DNA of 64,000 bases from Ovis canadensis (GCF_042477335.2 NC_091250.1:57853384-57917383); one strand, 5' to 3'. Shown: positions 11,485-22,346, counted from the stretch's first letter. Notes: a model not told the origin generated them from the letters alone. A program made the numbers and translations.

Positions 11485-12144
11485 GCAAGGGTGCGAAAAA
11501 AAAAAAAAAATTGAATTTCAAGGTCTTCTGATGGGATGTGTGCTCTTCACTTGGCCCTAATCCCCACTATTATTTGTTTACACCTTTTGTTAGCTCCTGA
11601 AGTCATTTGAGTTTGATGTCTGATATAGTAGGTAGGATGGTATTAGCAAGGATAGTGTACAGAATAAGAAGTGAAGTGGCTTCTAGATAATGGTTAGCAC
11701 ACAGAAAAGAATTGATATTTACCATTAATGAGTAAGGGCCAAGGGCAAAAGCAGAAAAACATCAACATTTAAGATGCATTTAAGAGAAAAGAGAAAAGAA
11801 CAGAAGTGCTTAGGAGAGGTCAATGATGTCTCATGCTACAAGGATATCAAGCAAAAGAAAAAACTGAAAATTTTCCACTGGATTTTTGACAAGGACATCA
11901 TGGGTGTCCTTAGAAGAACATTTTAATAGAGCAGCTGGGCAAAATATTTGCCTTTGAGGAGAAGAGAAAGTAGAGACAGAATATATAACTAGTCAAAGAA
12001 TCTTGGCTATATTGGCAATGAACGAAGAAGAAGTTACAGCTAAAATAGATGTGGAGTCCAGAAAACTTTGCCTTCTTTTCATGGGTGAGGTTCAGTCACT
12101 TTAACTGTTGATGAGAAGAAACCAGTAAAGAAGAATAAGTTAAA
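11485..12144. other. Unannotated stretch
   Basis: Contains the A run at 11496-11510; otherwise no recognised feature. Confidence 0.45.
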
Positions 12145-12157
12145 GATATGGGAAAGA

Positions 12158-12395
12158 CAGACCCTAGGTTAATCCACATCACTGCAAACGATCCAATTTC
12201 ATTTCTTTTTATGGCTGAGTAATAGCCCATTGTACATATGCACCACAGCTTCTTTATCCATTCACCTATGGACGGACATTTAGGTTGCTCCTAGGTTCTG
12301 GCTATTGTAAATAGTGCTGTAATGAACTTTAGGGGTACACGTATCTTTTTGAATTATAGTTTTCTCAGGGTATATGCCCAGTAACAGGCTTGTGG
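12158..12395 (-). mobile_element. L1, inverted 5' segment of a twin-primed insertion
   Basis: Antisense L1 ORF2 end: ttatggctgagtaatagccc, catatgcaccacagcttctt, atggacggacatttaggttg, cagggtatatgcccagtaac. It joins directly to sense L1 3' UTR at about 12396. Together the two parts are framed by one TSD: gatatgggaaaga at 12145-12157 and gatatggaaaaga at 12652-12664 (12 of 13 identical). Confidence 0.9.
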
Positions 12396-12651
12396 ACATG
12401 GGGGTGGGGGCACAAATTGAGAGAGTAGCATTGACGTATCTACATTCCTGGGTATGGGGTAGATAGTTGGTGGGAAGCTGCTATAAAGCAGAGGGAGCTC
12501 AGCTTGGTGCTCACTGATGACCTAGAGGGGGGATGGGCTGGGGGTGGGAGAGAGGCTCAAGAGGAAGCACATACATATAGCTAATTCACTTTGTTCTACA
12601 GCAGAAACTAATACAACATTGTAAAGCAAATCTAATTCAATTATAAAAAAG
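12396..12651 (+). mobile_element. L1 3' UTR, sense half of the same twin-primed insertion
   Basis: gggggcacaaattgagagag, gatgacctagagggggg, ttcactttgttctacagcag and aacattgtaaagcaaatcta match the ruminant L1 3' end (compare 9780-10020). A short A-rich tail ends at the shared downstream TSD. Confidence 0.92.
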
Positions 12652-12889
12652 GATATGGAAAAGAGAAGGAATCATCAAGAATAAATTATAATCCATAACC
12701 CAGTTATGGAGATTTGTCTCAGGGAAGAGGTTATTATTGTAGCAGGAAGAATGAGGAGCTGATAGATGTCCATGTAGTGGGTTTTGGTAGCAAGAATATG
12801 AGGGGATTTCTAGATGAAGGCTTCTATTTTTTTCCTGGGAAGTAACAGTGAGCTCTTCTGTTGGCCTTGAGTGTGGCAGAAGCTGGGGA

Positions 12890-13012
12890 AGGAAGTGGCA
12901 ACTCACTCCAGTATTCTTGCCTAGGAAACCCATGGACAGAGGATCCTGGTGGGCTATAGTCCATAGGGTCACAAAGAGTCAGACACGACTTAGTGACTGA
13001 GCATGTGCCAGG
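12890..13012 (+). mobile_element. 5'-truncated Bov SINE with short TSD
   Basis: Only the Bov-A body remains: gtggcaactcactccagtat through acacgacttagtgactgagc. agctgggga at 12881-12889 and 13013-13021 is a 9-bp direct repeat consistent with a TSD. Confidence 0.88.
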
Positions 13013-13021
13013 AGCTGGGGA

Positions 13022-14255
13022 GCAGGTTCCAATAATCTTGAGATTTAAGTCACCATAAGAATCTTAGGAAAGAGAGCTGGATTAGGAAACTAAGAAATAC
13101 TAAGTAGAGCTGAATATTCTATTAGATTGAAAACTACATTCAACTCTAGAGTATCTACCAGAGTCCTGACAATCTGCAGAGCTCTTGGCCTCCCTCCCTA
13201 TAAGGACTCAAGCCCTTTTCCTAGGGTCTTGCTTCAACATGAAGGGAATCTGGATTCATATATTCCATGCCCCTGTATTAACTCTAGGATATTAAGTACC
13301 AAGTGGTGCTGTGAAATGGTGGAAATTAGCAGTCCAAAAAGGGAAGAAGGGAATAAAACCAGGGAGATCTATGCATGTTGAGCCTTTCCTATCTAAACTC
13401 AGCTCTTTACATCATTTAGAGATGATGCATTTATGTTGGTCAATTTTTGAAATATTTTCTATTTCTGACTCTTCCTATAAATTTAACAAAATATTTAGTC
13501 ATTGTTAATTTGAAGAGAAATTTGCTGCTTAATAACTCAACCTAAAATTTCACATATTTCATATTTTAAATGATACTTCATTAATTTAATCATTTTAACA
13601 ATTCACTCCCTCATATGCCAACTCATATAGGTAAGATAAACTAAGTATCTGCTCTCAGAAAGTGCAAACAAATTTAATTATTTTAAATTAATCTATACTT
13701 CAGGAAAAATTAGTACATAAAATGTGACTTAAAAATCATTGCAGAAGCCAAAATATAAAAACTAAGTGAATTAGATAACGGCTAGTTCTCTACTAAAGGA
13801 TTTACCATAGGTACCTGTAAACAAGCTCTCCTGGAGTGCTTGAAATATAATTTGATTAAAGACCCTTAGTGTGCATACAACTCTTTAGGAAGACATCCAT
13901 TACACAGAGTGAGAAGTCTTGGTCTCTGCCAAATCAGTCCTGTGATTCATACGTACATTTCTGTGCATTCATTATAATCCACTTCCATCACCCTCCCTTC
14001 AAGGGCATTGGTAAATTCTGTGGGTGCTTAACTGGAGAGCATCTCAATGTTAGTGAACTCTCTCCTGGTCCATTTTTTCCTTGTTCTTCTCTTACTTATT
14101 CTATCAAAAGCTGCCTTGGGGACATGTTTTATTTGGTGCTTATACTATGGCTGGGGAGTGATATCAACCAATGAAGAACTATTGATAAGGTAGTTAACTC
14201 CATGAGCATAGAAACTTTGTCTCTTGTTCAACATTTTGTCTTACTTATTTTACAA
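13022..14255. other. Unannotated 1.2-kb stretch
   Basis: Several open frames of 65-101 codons (13127, 13311, 13869) overlap in different frames. None shows a recognisable domain, and the base composition is ordinary AT-rich non-coding. Confidence 0.5.
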
Positions 14256-14261
14256 ACAGAG

Positions 14262-14468
14262 TGCTTATTATGTCCCAGGTACTGGCATAAAATATTTATA
14301 AATATGAATTCATTCAACTCCAAAAGCAACTCTACAAAGTAGGTACAATCATAATTTTACAAGTGAAGAAACTGAAGACTGAGGCCACAGAGCTAAGGAA
14401 CAAAAATATTTTGATTTGAACCCACACAGTCTGGCTTCAAATCCTGCGCCTGTAACCATTGTGCCGGG
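14262..14468 (-). mobile_element. MIR SINE (antisense), near full length
   Basis: gagtgcttattatgtcccag, tggcataaaatatttataaa, caactctacaaagtaggtac, acaagtgaagaaactgaaga, ttgaacccacacagtctggc and gtaaccattgtgc follow the reverse MIR consensus through nearly its whole length. Confidence 0.88.
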
Positions 14469-14706
14469 CTTGCTTCCTTGCATGGAGATGTCACCATAAA
14501 ACTTTCAACACTGGGCACATTACAAAACTAAATGACAGAGGAAAAATAGCAGACTCTATTTCCACTGTCTATATCACTAAACCACCAGTTCTCAAAAATC
14601 AACCTCTCACCTACTTCACTCCCCAGAGAAAGTCTAATGTCAAAACCTATTTAGCGTTCCCTTTCCTAGAACAAACAATTATTATGTGTCTGTCATGATA
14701 TATCTC

Positions 14707-14922
14707 ATGTTCAGTCACTCATTCATGTTCAATTTTTTGCAACCTCATGAACTGTAATCTGCCAGGCTCCTCTATCCATGTAATTTTTCAGGCAAGAGTA
14801 ATGGAGTGGATTGCTTTTTCCTACTGCAGGGGATCTTCCCAACTCAGGAATCAAACCTGGGTCTCCTGCATCTCCTTCATTGGCAGAGAGATTCTTTACC
14901 GCTGAGCCACCTGGGAAGTCCA
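14707..14922 (-). mobile_element. Bov-tA SINE (antisense)
   Basis: Reverse Bov-tA: cagtcactcattcatgttca, gccaggctcctctatccatg, caaacctgggtctcctgcat, gagccacctgggaagtcca. A short internal insertion (tctccttcat) lies in the tRNA head. No clear TSD. Confidence 0.94.
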
Positions 14923-15200
14923 TCTTGATACCTACATTGGTGATATATTTACTGACCTAGTGCAAGCTGAAGTCTCTGAGATGAGTCAGATGTGGTTCTG
15001 TGCTAGATGCGTCAGCTGCAGGAGCCGACCATCATTTTCCCCTGGGAACACAACAGTCTATTTCCAAGTAACTACTAGAATATTCTGAAATTGGATTAAG
15101 CTAAAAGCAGCCAACCTAACAATGCCTCAGCTACATATCTGAACCTTTTCAGTGATTAGTGTCAACTACTAAAAGCTCGGGACACCATCTAAATATTATT

Positions 15201-15311
15201 CAGTTCAGTTACTCAGTTGTGTTCGACTCTTTGCGACCCCATGGACTGCAGCACGCCAGACTTCAGTGTCCATTACCAAGTCCTGGAGCTTGCTCAACAT
15301 CCAGGAGTTTG
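15201..15311 (-). mobile_element. Very short BovB 3' end with TSD
   Basis: cagttcagttactcagttgt ... caagtcctggagcttgctca is the reverse BovB 3' terminus. It is only about 110 bp long. Perfect 9-bp TSD aatattatt at 15192-15200 and 15312-15320 shows that it is an independent, extremely 5'-truncated insertion. Confidence 0.92.
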
Positions 15312-15320
15312 AATATTATT

Positions 15321-15966
15321 ACTGCTTCTCATGAATGAAGTGGCATTTTCATCTAGGGATCAAGCACCACAAAAGTGCTACAAAACAATTTGAACTGAAA
15401 GGGACTGGGAGATATAAAAAGAAGCACAAAGAAAGGAGGATAAAGAAAGGTAGAAGTAGTAATTGCCTTCTCTGCAAAGAGAGACAAATCAAGAAAGCTT
15501 CTGTTTTAAGAATTTTTATAGAGGGGAGTATTTCCATGACAACTGAGTACTTAGTTATTCTAATTGCGGGAGAAAAAAAGCATCTCAAAAGTCAGGAAAT
15601 ATGTTCCAGGCACACCAAATAAATCCCAGCTAAACTAGGAACATTGATGTTTCATTAAAAGCAGTGGAAATTCACCACCAGACATTTTATTTTGACTCAA
15701 TATTTTAAAAGTGACAATATGTCTTAAGATTCTCTAGATTGTTTTTAGACAAGATGTTAGCTCTTAAATTTGGCTTGAGGTGAATGTTACTCCACACATC
15801 CAAACCTTTATCTTCACCTTCATTTCTGAAAATTAAACTGATTGAAGTAACCAGGCAATGTTTTCAAATGGAACCTGATAGAAATGTGACAGAACCATGG
15901 AGTTTAATTCCAATTAATGCTAATGAATGGCCTGATTTATTGGAAGAGAAACCTCTCTCTTACAAG
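15321..15966. other. Unannotated stretch
   Basis: Open frames on both strands (15335-15622, 15349-15588) overlap and look random; the AT-rich sequence shows no recognised repeat. Confidence 0.45.
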
Positions 15967-16174
15967 GACTTCCCTATAGCTCGAACAGCAAAGAATCTGC
16001 TTGCAATGCAGGAGACCAGGGTTCAATCCCTGGGTCAGGAAGATCCTCTGCAGAAGGGAATGGCAATCTACTCCCAAGTATTCTTGCCTGGAGAATCCCA
16101 AGGACAGAGGAGCCTGGTAGCTACAGTCCACAGGGTCACAAAAAGTCAGATATGACTGAGTAACCAACACTTTC
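15967..16174 (+). mobile_element. Bov-tA SINE
   Basis: tRNA head ggacttccctatagctcgaa ... ggagaccagggttcaatccc, then Bov-A body to aaccaacactttcag. It directly abuts an antisense BovB tail at 16175, leaving no spacer. Confidence 0.94.
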
Positions 16175-16300
16175 AGTTCAGTTCAGTCGCTCAGTCATGA
16201 CTCTATGCAACCCCATGAATCACAGCATGCCAGGCCTCCCTCCATCCATCACCAACTCCCGGAGTTCACTCAAACTCATGTTCATCGGGTCAACCTCTCT
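16175..16300 (-). mobile_element. BovB 3' end fragment (antisense)
   Basis: ttcagttcagtcgctcagtc ... caccaactcccggagttcac is the reverse BovB tail. It sits back to back with the Bov-tA at 15967-16174 and about 190 bp upstream of a sense BovB. Confidence 0.92.
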
Positions 16301-16485
16301 CTTAAATGAACAAAAGATATTATAAACAAAATCCTATTTTGGTTTATTCTATGGTTTGTTTTGAAAATATCATATACTAGTTAAAATAATCTAAAGTTCA
16401 CCAAGCTGACGTAAACCACTGAGTCTAGTCTAAGTTTAACTGAAATATGCAGGATAGACAATAATGATTTCTTAATGTAAGGTCA

Positions 16486-17619
16486 CTGGATCATCGAAAA
16501 AGCAAGAGAGTTCCAGAAAAACATCTATTTCTGCTCTATTGACTATGCCAAAGCCTTTGACTCTGTGGATCACAAGAAACTGGAAAATTCTGAAAGAGAT
16601 GGGAATACCAGAGCACCTGACCTGCCTCTTGAGAAACCTATATGCAGGTCAGGAAGCAACAGTTAGAACTAGACATGGAACAACAGACTGGTTCCAAATA
16701 GGAAAAGGAGTACGTCAAGGCTGTATATTGTCACCCTGCTTATATAACTTATATGCAGTGTACATCATGAGAAACACTGGGCTGGAAGAAGCACAAGCTG
16801 GAATCAAGATTGCCGGGAGAAATACCAATAACCTCAGATATGCAGATGACACCACCCTTATGGCAGAAAGTGAAGAGGAACTAAAAAGCCTCTTGATGAA
16901 AGTGAAAGAGGAGAGTGAAAAAGTTGGCATAAAGCTCAACATTCAGAAAACTAAGATCATGGCATCTGGTCCCATCACTTCATGGGAAATAGATGGGGAA
17001 AGAGCGGAAATAGTGTCAGGCTTTATTTTTGGGGCTCCAAAATCACTGCAGATAGTGATTGCAACCATGAAATTAAAAGACGCTTACTCCTTGGAAGAAA
17101 AGTTATGACCAACCTAGATAGCATATTGAAAAGCAGAGACATGACTTTGCCAACAAAGGTCCGTCTAGTCAAGGCTATGGTTTTTCCAGTAGTCATATAT
17201 GGATGTGAGAGTTGGACTGTGAAGAAAGCTAAGCACCGAAGAACTGATGGTTTTGAACTGTGGTGTTGAAGACTCTTGAAAGTCCCTTGGACTGCAAGGA
17301 GATCCAGCTAGTCCATTCTAAAGGAGATCAGTCTTAGGTGTTCTTTGGAAGGAATGATGCTAAAGCTGAAACTCCAGTACTTTGGCCACCTCATGCGAAG
17401 AGTTGACTCATTGGAAAAGACTCTGATGCTGGGAGGGATTATAGGCAGGAGGAGAAGGGGACAATAGAGGATGAGATGGCTGGATGGCATCACCGAGTCG
17501 ATGAACGTGAATATGAGTAAACTCCGGGAGTTAGTGATGGACAGGGAGGCCTGGCATGCTGCAATTCATGGGGTCGCAAAGAGTCGGACACAACTGAGTG
17601 ACTGAACTGAACTGAACTG
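16486..17619 (+). mobile_element. BovB LINE, 5'-truncated 1.13-kb copy with 12-bp TSD
   Basis: Starts inside the reverse-transcriptase region and runs to the (ctgaa)n BovB terminus. Perfect 12-bp TSD aatgtaaggtca at 16474-16485 and 17620-17631, so the insertion is complete. The coding part is broken; see the pseudogene entry. Confidence 0.97.
16525..17269 (+). pseudogene. BovB reverse-transcriptase remnant
   Basis: RTE-type reverse transcriptase, normally RNA-templated DNA synthesis during LINE insertion. Motif A (FxSIDYAKAFDSVDH) is encoded at about 16528-16572 in one frame. Compared with the copy at 25093 (aaactgtggaaaattc), this one has lost two bases near 16580, shifting the rest into frame 16539-17108. 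That frame carries the RQGCILSP motif (codons 59-66) and the catalytic YADD (nt 16839-16850). A second shift near 17040 moves the C-terminal part to frame 16982-17269, with LLLGRKVMTNLDSILKSRD and VVIYGCESWT. Domain order is intact but no single frame spans it, so it is dead. Confidence 0.93.
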
Positions 17620-17770
17620 AATGTAAGGTCATTCTAATCCAATGGACTATTTTCCCTTGGAGGAATTCTATTGTGTTGCATATAGATCATTGCCTCAAAG
17701 TATGGACTTCCTTTCTCAATCTCTTGAAACTTTTTTCTCCTGACCTTTTGAAGAGTTCTCTAAAGTTGAG

Positions 17771-18024
17771 TTGCTGCTGCTAAGTCACTTCAGTCGTGTC
17801 CGACTCTGTGCGACCCCATAGACGGCAGCCCACCAAGCTCCCTGGTCCCTGGGATTCTCCAGGCAAGAACACTGGAGTGGGTTGCCATTTCCTACTCCAA
17901 TGCATGAAAGTGAAAAGTGAAAGTGAAGTCGGCTCAGTCGTGTCCGACTGTTCACGACCCCATGGGCTGCAGCCTACCAGGTTCCAGGCAAGAGTACTGG
18001 AGTGGGGTGCCATTGCCTTCTCCA
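17771..18024 (-). mobile_element. Bov-A2 dimeric SINE (antisense) with TSD
   Basis: Reverse dimer with the linker aatgcatgaaagtgaaaagt; the second monomer is shortened near 17978. TSD ctaaagttgag at 17760-17770 and ctaaaggtgag at 18025-18035 (10 of 11). Confidence 0.95.
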
Positions 18025-18084
18025 CTAAAGGTGAGAGTATTGGTTACTGGCAATCAATACATACAACTGAAGTGGTAGTGAATG

Positions 18085-18205
18085 AATGGTCTTTAGAGTT
18101 ACAAGACAGGTTCTAGCCCTGCTTCAGCCACTTCCTAGCTCTGGATATAGGTGAAATCATTTTACTTCTCTAAACCTCAGTTTTCTCATCTGCTTAAAAG
18201 AATTA
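18085..18205 (+). mobile_element. MIR SINE
   Basis: gaatggtctttagagttaca, ttctagccctgcttcagcca, cttcctagctctggatatag, aaacctcagttttctcatct: sense MIR core. Confidence 0.82.
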
Positions 18206-18307
18206 CAAACAAACTGATCTAAAATGCTGACTCAACAAATTTCATTGTGTACCAGGCAAGAGTTTAAGCTCTGAAGATAGAAAGAAAAATAAGTGTTTAT
18301 CACTGTT

Positions 18308-18549
18308 TTTGAGAAATAGAAGAGTTGACTCCTTGGAAAAGACCTTAATATAGGGAAAGATTGAAGGCAAAAAGAGAAGAGAATAGCAAAGGATGAGATG
18401 GTTATGTAGCATCACCTTTTGAAGATGGTGGACAATGGACATAAACTTGAGCAGACTCCAGGAGATAGTGGAGAACAGGCAAACCTGAAGCTCTGCAGTC
18501 CATGGGGTCACAAGGAGTCGCACATGACTTAGCAACTGAACAACAACAA
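18308..18549 (+). mobile_element. BovB 3' end, diverged
   Basis: gaagagttgactccttggaa, gagcagactccaggagatag and catgacttagcaactgaaca are the BovB 3' region. It is more diverged than neighbouring copies and ends in (aac)n. Confidence 0.88.
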
Positions 18550-18945
18550 AAACTAGTAAAGATGACAGGTCTTTATTATATTTGCAATGTTACATATTAA
18601 GCTATATCATTAAGATATAAACAGAACTAAATGTATAAAACAAAGAATGCTGCCCATCATCCAGTGCTACAAGCATCAAGACAGCAGCCACTGCGGTCAC
18701 TTACCTACAACGCAGCCTAGAAGGAATTCAGGATGAAGGAAAGGATGAGACACTCTGTGCTCTGGGTAAACAAGTAAAGAAGGTCCTTAGTTAGATATTT
18801 TTCAGCAAAAAATAGTATGAATCTGATTCGTGCATCTCTCCATACTTAGAAAAGCACTAAAATTATTAACCACGGTGTCTGTTCCTTGTGACTAGCAGTA
18901 ACCTTCTACCTATGCTTGGTTGCATGTACTCCTTGGCCAAAATGA
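18550..18945. other. Unannotated stretch
   Basis: No recognised repeat or gene. Confidence 0.45.
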
Positions 18946-19013
18946 ACACACACACACACGCACATACGCACGCACGCATGCACGCACGCGCACACACACA
19001 CACACACACACGC
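18946..19013. repeat. Compound (CA)n/(CACG)n microsatellite
   Basis: (CA)n, then cgcacgcacgcatgcacgca, then (CA)n again. Alternating purine-pyrimidine throughout and unusually CpG-rich for this window. Confidence 0.93.
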
Positions 19014-19218
19014 TTCTCCCCTGACCTGTGAGGCTGTCTCTGAGGCTATAGTCCTCAGTAAGGTCCCAGAATAAAACACACTCACAGTTCTCACCAACGG
19101 TGCAGTTTGCTGGTGCTATTTTTTAATTTCAGTTGACAAAGGATAGGGCATAACCCTCCTGAGAAAGATGAAAACAGTTATTCAGAGGCAAAGATATTTG
19201 AACTGTCTTACAAAATGA

Positions 19219-19359
19219 TTAAGATGGTTGGATGGCATCACTGACTCAATGGACATGAGTTTGAGCAAACTCCAGGAGACGGTGAAAGGGAAGCCTGGAG
19301 TGCTGCAGTCCATGGGGTTGCAAAGAGTCAGACACAACTGCGCAACTGAACAACAACAA
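19219..19359 (+). mobile_element. Short BovB 3' end with TSD-like flanks
   Basis: About 140 bp of BovB terminus (gatggttggatggcatcact ... acacaactgcgcaactgaac) followed by (aac)n. caaaatga occurs at 19211-19218 and 19360-19367. Confidence 0.88.
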
Positions 19360-19367
19360 CAAAATGA

Positions 19368-19830
19368 GTATAGCTAATGGAGGGAAAAGGAAGAGAGTCA
19401 GGGAAAAGGCGTCTGGCAGAAAAGAATAATGTATGCCCAGGTCCCAAGGCTTGAAGGTGAATAACTCAAAGTTCAGTGAGGCTGGAGCATATCAGGGTCA
19501 TAAGGACAGAGAAGAAGGCACAGGCCAGATGGTGAGCTGTTTACTATACTGTATTGAGAAGCTGGGAATTTTTCCATAGAAGAATGGGGAGATGATATAT
19601 GTTAGGACAACCAGGAGTAGCACAATTGGAAATTTTTCCCTGGAAAGTTAACACTTTCTCTACTCACTGTTAATCTGAATCAGGGACTGATTCAACTAAT
19701 CCTAGAGCATAAATTTATTCCAATCTTTCATGATAAAGTCAGAAGTGGGTGGCAAGTAAGGTGACCAACTCATTCCCTGAGATTTTCTATTTTACAGTTT
19801 ATGAGAACTTTCTCAGTCTTGGTGAAATGG
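19368..19830. other. Unannotated stretch
   Basis: No recognised repeat or gene. Confidence 0.45.
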
Positions 19831-19881
19831 ATTTCCTAGAACTCTCCAAATTTAACTCTCCAAATTTCCTAGAACTCTCCA
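19831..19881. repeat. 33-bp-period tandem duplication
   Basis: atttcctagaactctcca is repeated exactly at 19831-19848 and 19864-19881, with a shorter aactctccaaattt unit repeated between. Confidence 0.85.
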
Positions 19882-20059
19882 GGACCCTCTCTTTCCAAGG
19901 CCTGGGAAAAATGAGACAGTTAATCACCTCAAGTTCTGCTCACAAGACTTATGGTGAGAGTGAAGGAAACAGATGGATCCTGACTGCAGTTATGAGTTAA
20001 GCTGCACTTAACTATATGTATAAACAGTTCTCTCCACAGCCCTGGGAAACTGAATCTAT

Positions 20060-20240
20060 AGATGGATAGGTAGATAACATATATATACACCTTCAATTTA
20101 TATATATTATATAATTTTATATACATATAATTTATATATAACTTATTTATACATATATATTTATATAAATTATATTTACCTTCAATGTATATATATATGT
20201 ATATACACATAAAACATATATACACACAACATATATATAC
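20060..20240. repeat. (TA)n-rich low-complexity tract
   Basis: About 180 bp of tatata/atttata-type sequence. The open frame read antisense through it (19929-20225) is Tyr/Ile-rich low complexity and not a gene. Confidence 0.9.
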
Positions 20241-20254
20241 AGTAAAAACACATC

Positions 20255-20360
20255 TTTACTAAATGTTAACATTAACATTACTATAAAAATTACTATAACA
20301 TTACTAAAAATCATTAACATTACTAAAAATTACTATAACATTACTATTAACATTGCTATA
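20255..20360. repeat. Short tandem array of attactata/acattaacatt units
   Basis: Blocks such as attactataacattactaaa and attaacattactaaaaatta recur several times in about 100 bp, giving an irregular minisatellite adjacent to the (TA)n tract. Confidence 0.8.
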
Positions 20361-21887
20361 CACTTCCATCCCTGATACTATACACTTCAGAATAAATTTC
20401 TGATTCCTTCCTCCTCTTCCACAAATCTCATCCAAGATAAAAGGTAGTCTTTTAGCCTAATAATGCCTCAGTGAGACAGTATGCTCTCCCTACCGGCCTC
20501 TAAAGGCAGTTAAGGCAGGCTTTGAGTAGATGAGAACCCACTGAACGAGAGTGTTTCAAATACACAGAATGGTATGTAAAATTTCAATATTAACGGCATT
20601 GCTGGCTTTGAACGTGAGGATACGTGAACCCTCCTAACCTGAGTAGAAACAGTAGAGTAAGCAGAAGCCAAAAACTGGGAGGAAGGACGAAAAGGTCAAA
20701 AGGAAGAGATGAGGAGAAAGAGCAGAAGGAGACACCCTGCGTTCATCCTGGCACAGTTCAGAAAGGGGAAGATGCATGAGAACAGTAAATACATGTTTCA
20801 GATCATCCTCTGAAGTGCAAATAGACTGGCTTCTCCTAGCCATGGGCTGTGTCCCCGTGCTTTTCTAGCTATTGTAGGGCAGAGGACACAGTAGTCCACA
20901 AAACTCAAGTCACAATCACTGTGTGTAACACTCAGAATGTGGAATTATGATAAACCTATCATGGGACCCCTTCAAAAGGAATTTTATACCAAAGCACCAA
21001 ATGTAAGATTGTTCCGCCATAAAGATGGTCTCAGCCGCACAAATCACAAAACAGCATTCTAAATAGACCCCGATGTGTTTGCAATGTTCTAGGGAAATAA
21101 AAAGTGTGACTTAAAAGTACCCCCATTTGTTTGGGGGTGCTTATGTAATACCTATCCTCCAAGGAAATAGCAAGAACACATTTGCAATCGGCTGAGTGTG
21201 GTTGCTAAGTTGAGTCTTCAACTTACTGTCTTGACTAAATAAATACTATAATAAACTAAAAGCTAATATTTAAATTTCTAAAGCACTTATTTTTTATTGT
21301 TTCCTGTGGAATTTGCTTTACTCAAAAGCATTCAGCTGTTCTAAGCTGAGGTTATACTGAGAGGCAGAACATCCCAGAAGGTTTTCTAAAACTTTGTTGG
21401 TATATTTTGCTTTATTAAGAATAGTATGTACCCTTAACATTTCATGACTTAACTGTTTGGCTAATTCATAATAAGTGTGTATGTGTGTGTATTTTTTAAT
21501 TATTTGCATAAAAGTGGTCTATATTAAGGAATGATATAATCATATTCTAAAATCACAAAACAAAAGGAACTGTTAAATATTATACTTCAAATATAATAAG
21601 CAGTAAAAAGTATACTATGGCACCATAATAGCACTGTAGTTGGTGTTAAAATTAGACTAAGAAATAACCAGACCAAGCAAATACAGAAATTAAAAAAAGA
21701 TAACTTTATATAACATGTAGTGATGGATTATACATAAAAAAATCTTAATAAAACACATAAATTTAGTATTTATAAAATACATCCTAGATGACCACTAAAA
21801 ATAATCTCAACACCCTGGTCATACATTCAGAGAATCCGAATAACATTTGCGGGGGAGGGGAGAAAGGCACATATTAGGATAGCAATA
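20361..21887. other. Unannotated 1.5-kb stretch
   Basis: No recognised repeat or gene. The AT-rich second half contains open frame 21318-21509 on the minus strand without any family signature. Confidence 0.5.
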
Positions 21888-21896
21888 TAGTATAGC

Positions 21897-22337
21897 TATG
21901 GTTTTTCCAGTAGTCATGTATGGATGTGAGAGTTGGACGATAAAGAAAGCTGAGCACCAAAGAACTGATGCTTTTGAACTGTAGTGTGAAGAAGACTCTT
22001 GAGAGTCCCTTGGACTGTAAGGAGATCAAACTAGTCAGTCCTAAAGGAAAATCAGTCCTGAATATTCATTGGAAGGACTGATGCTGAAGCTGAAACTCCA
22101 GTACTTTGGCCACCTGATGCAAAGAACTGACCCACTGCAAAAGACCCTGATGCCAAAAAAGATTGAAGGTGGGAGGAGAAGGGGACAGCAGAGGATGAGA
22201 TGGTTGGATGGCATCACCAACTCGATGGACATGAATTTGAGCATGCTCTGAGAGTTGGTGATGGACATGGAAGCCTGGCATGCTGTAGTTCATGGGTCTC
22301 AGAGAGTCAGACAAGACTGAGTGACTGAATTGAACTG
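21897..22337 (+). mobile_element. BovB LINE 3' part with TSD
   Basis: Starts at atggtttttccagtagtcat (the VFPVVMYGCES end of ORF2) and runs to gactgaattgaac. Perfect 9-bp TSD tagtatagc at 21888-21896 and 22338-22346. Confidence 0.95.
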
Positions 22338-22346
22338 TAGTATAGC

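Noticed and set aside
15967..16174. tRNA-like heads of Bov-tA SINEs as tRNA genes
   Set aside because: The heads are degenerate and always followed by the Bov-A body; no intact cloverleaf was seen.
16539..17108. 189-codon frame with YADD as a possible host reverse-transcriptase gene
   Set aside because: It lies wholly within a 5'-truncated BovB with a 12-bp TSD, and frameshifts separate motif A from the rest and remove the C-terminus.
18946..19013. Repeated short units as a CRISPR-like array
   Set aside because: Simple dinucleotide/tetranucleotide sequence in a mammalian genome, without unique spacers.
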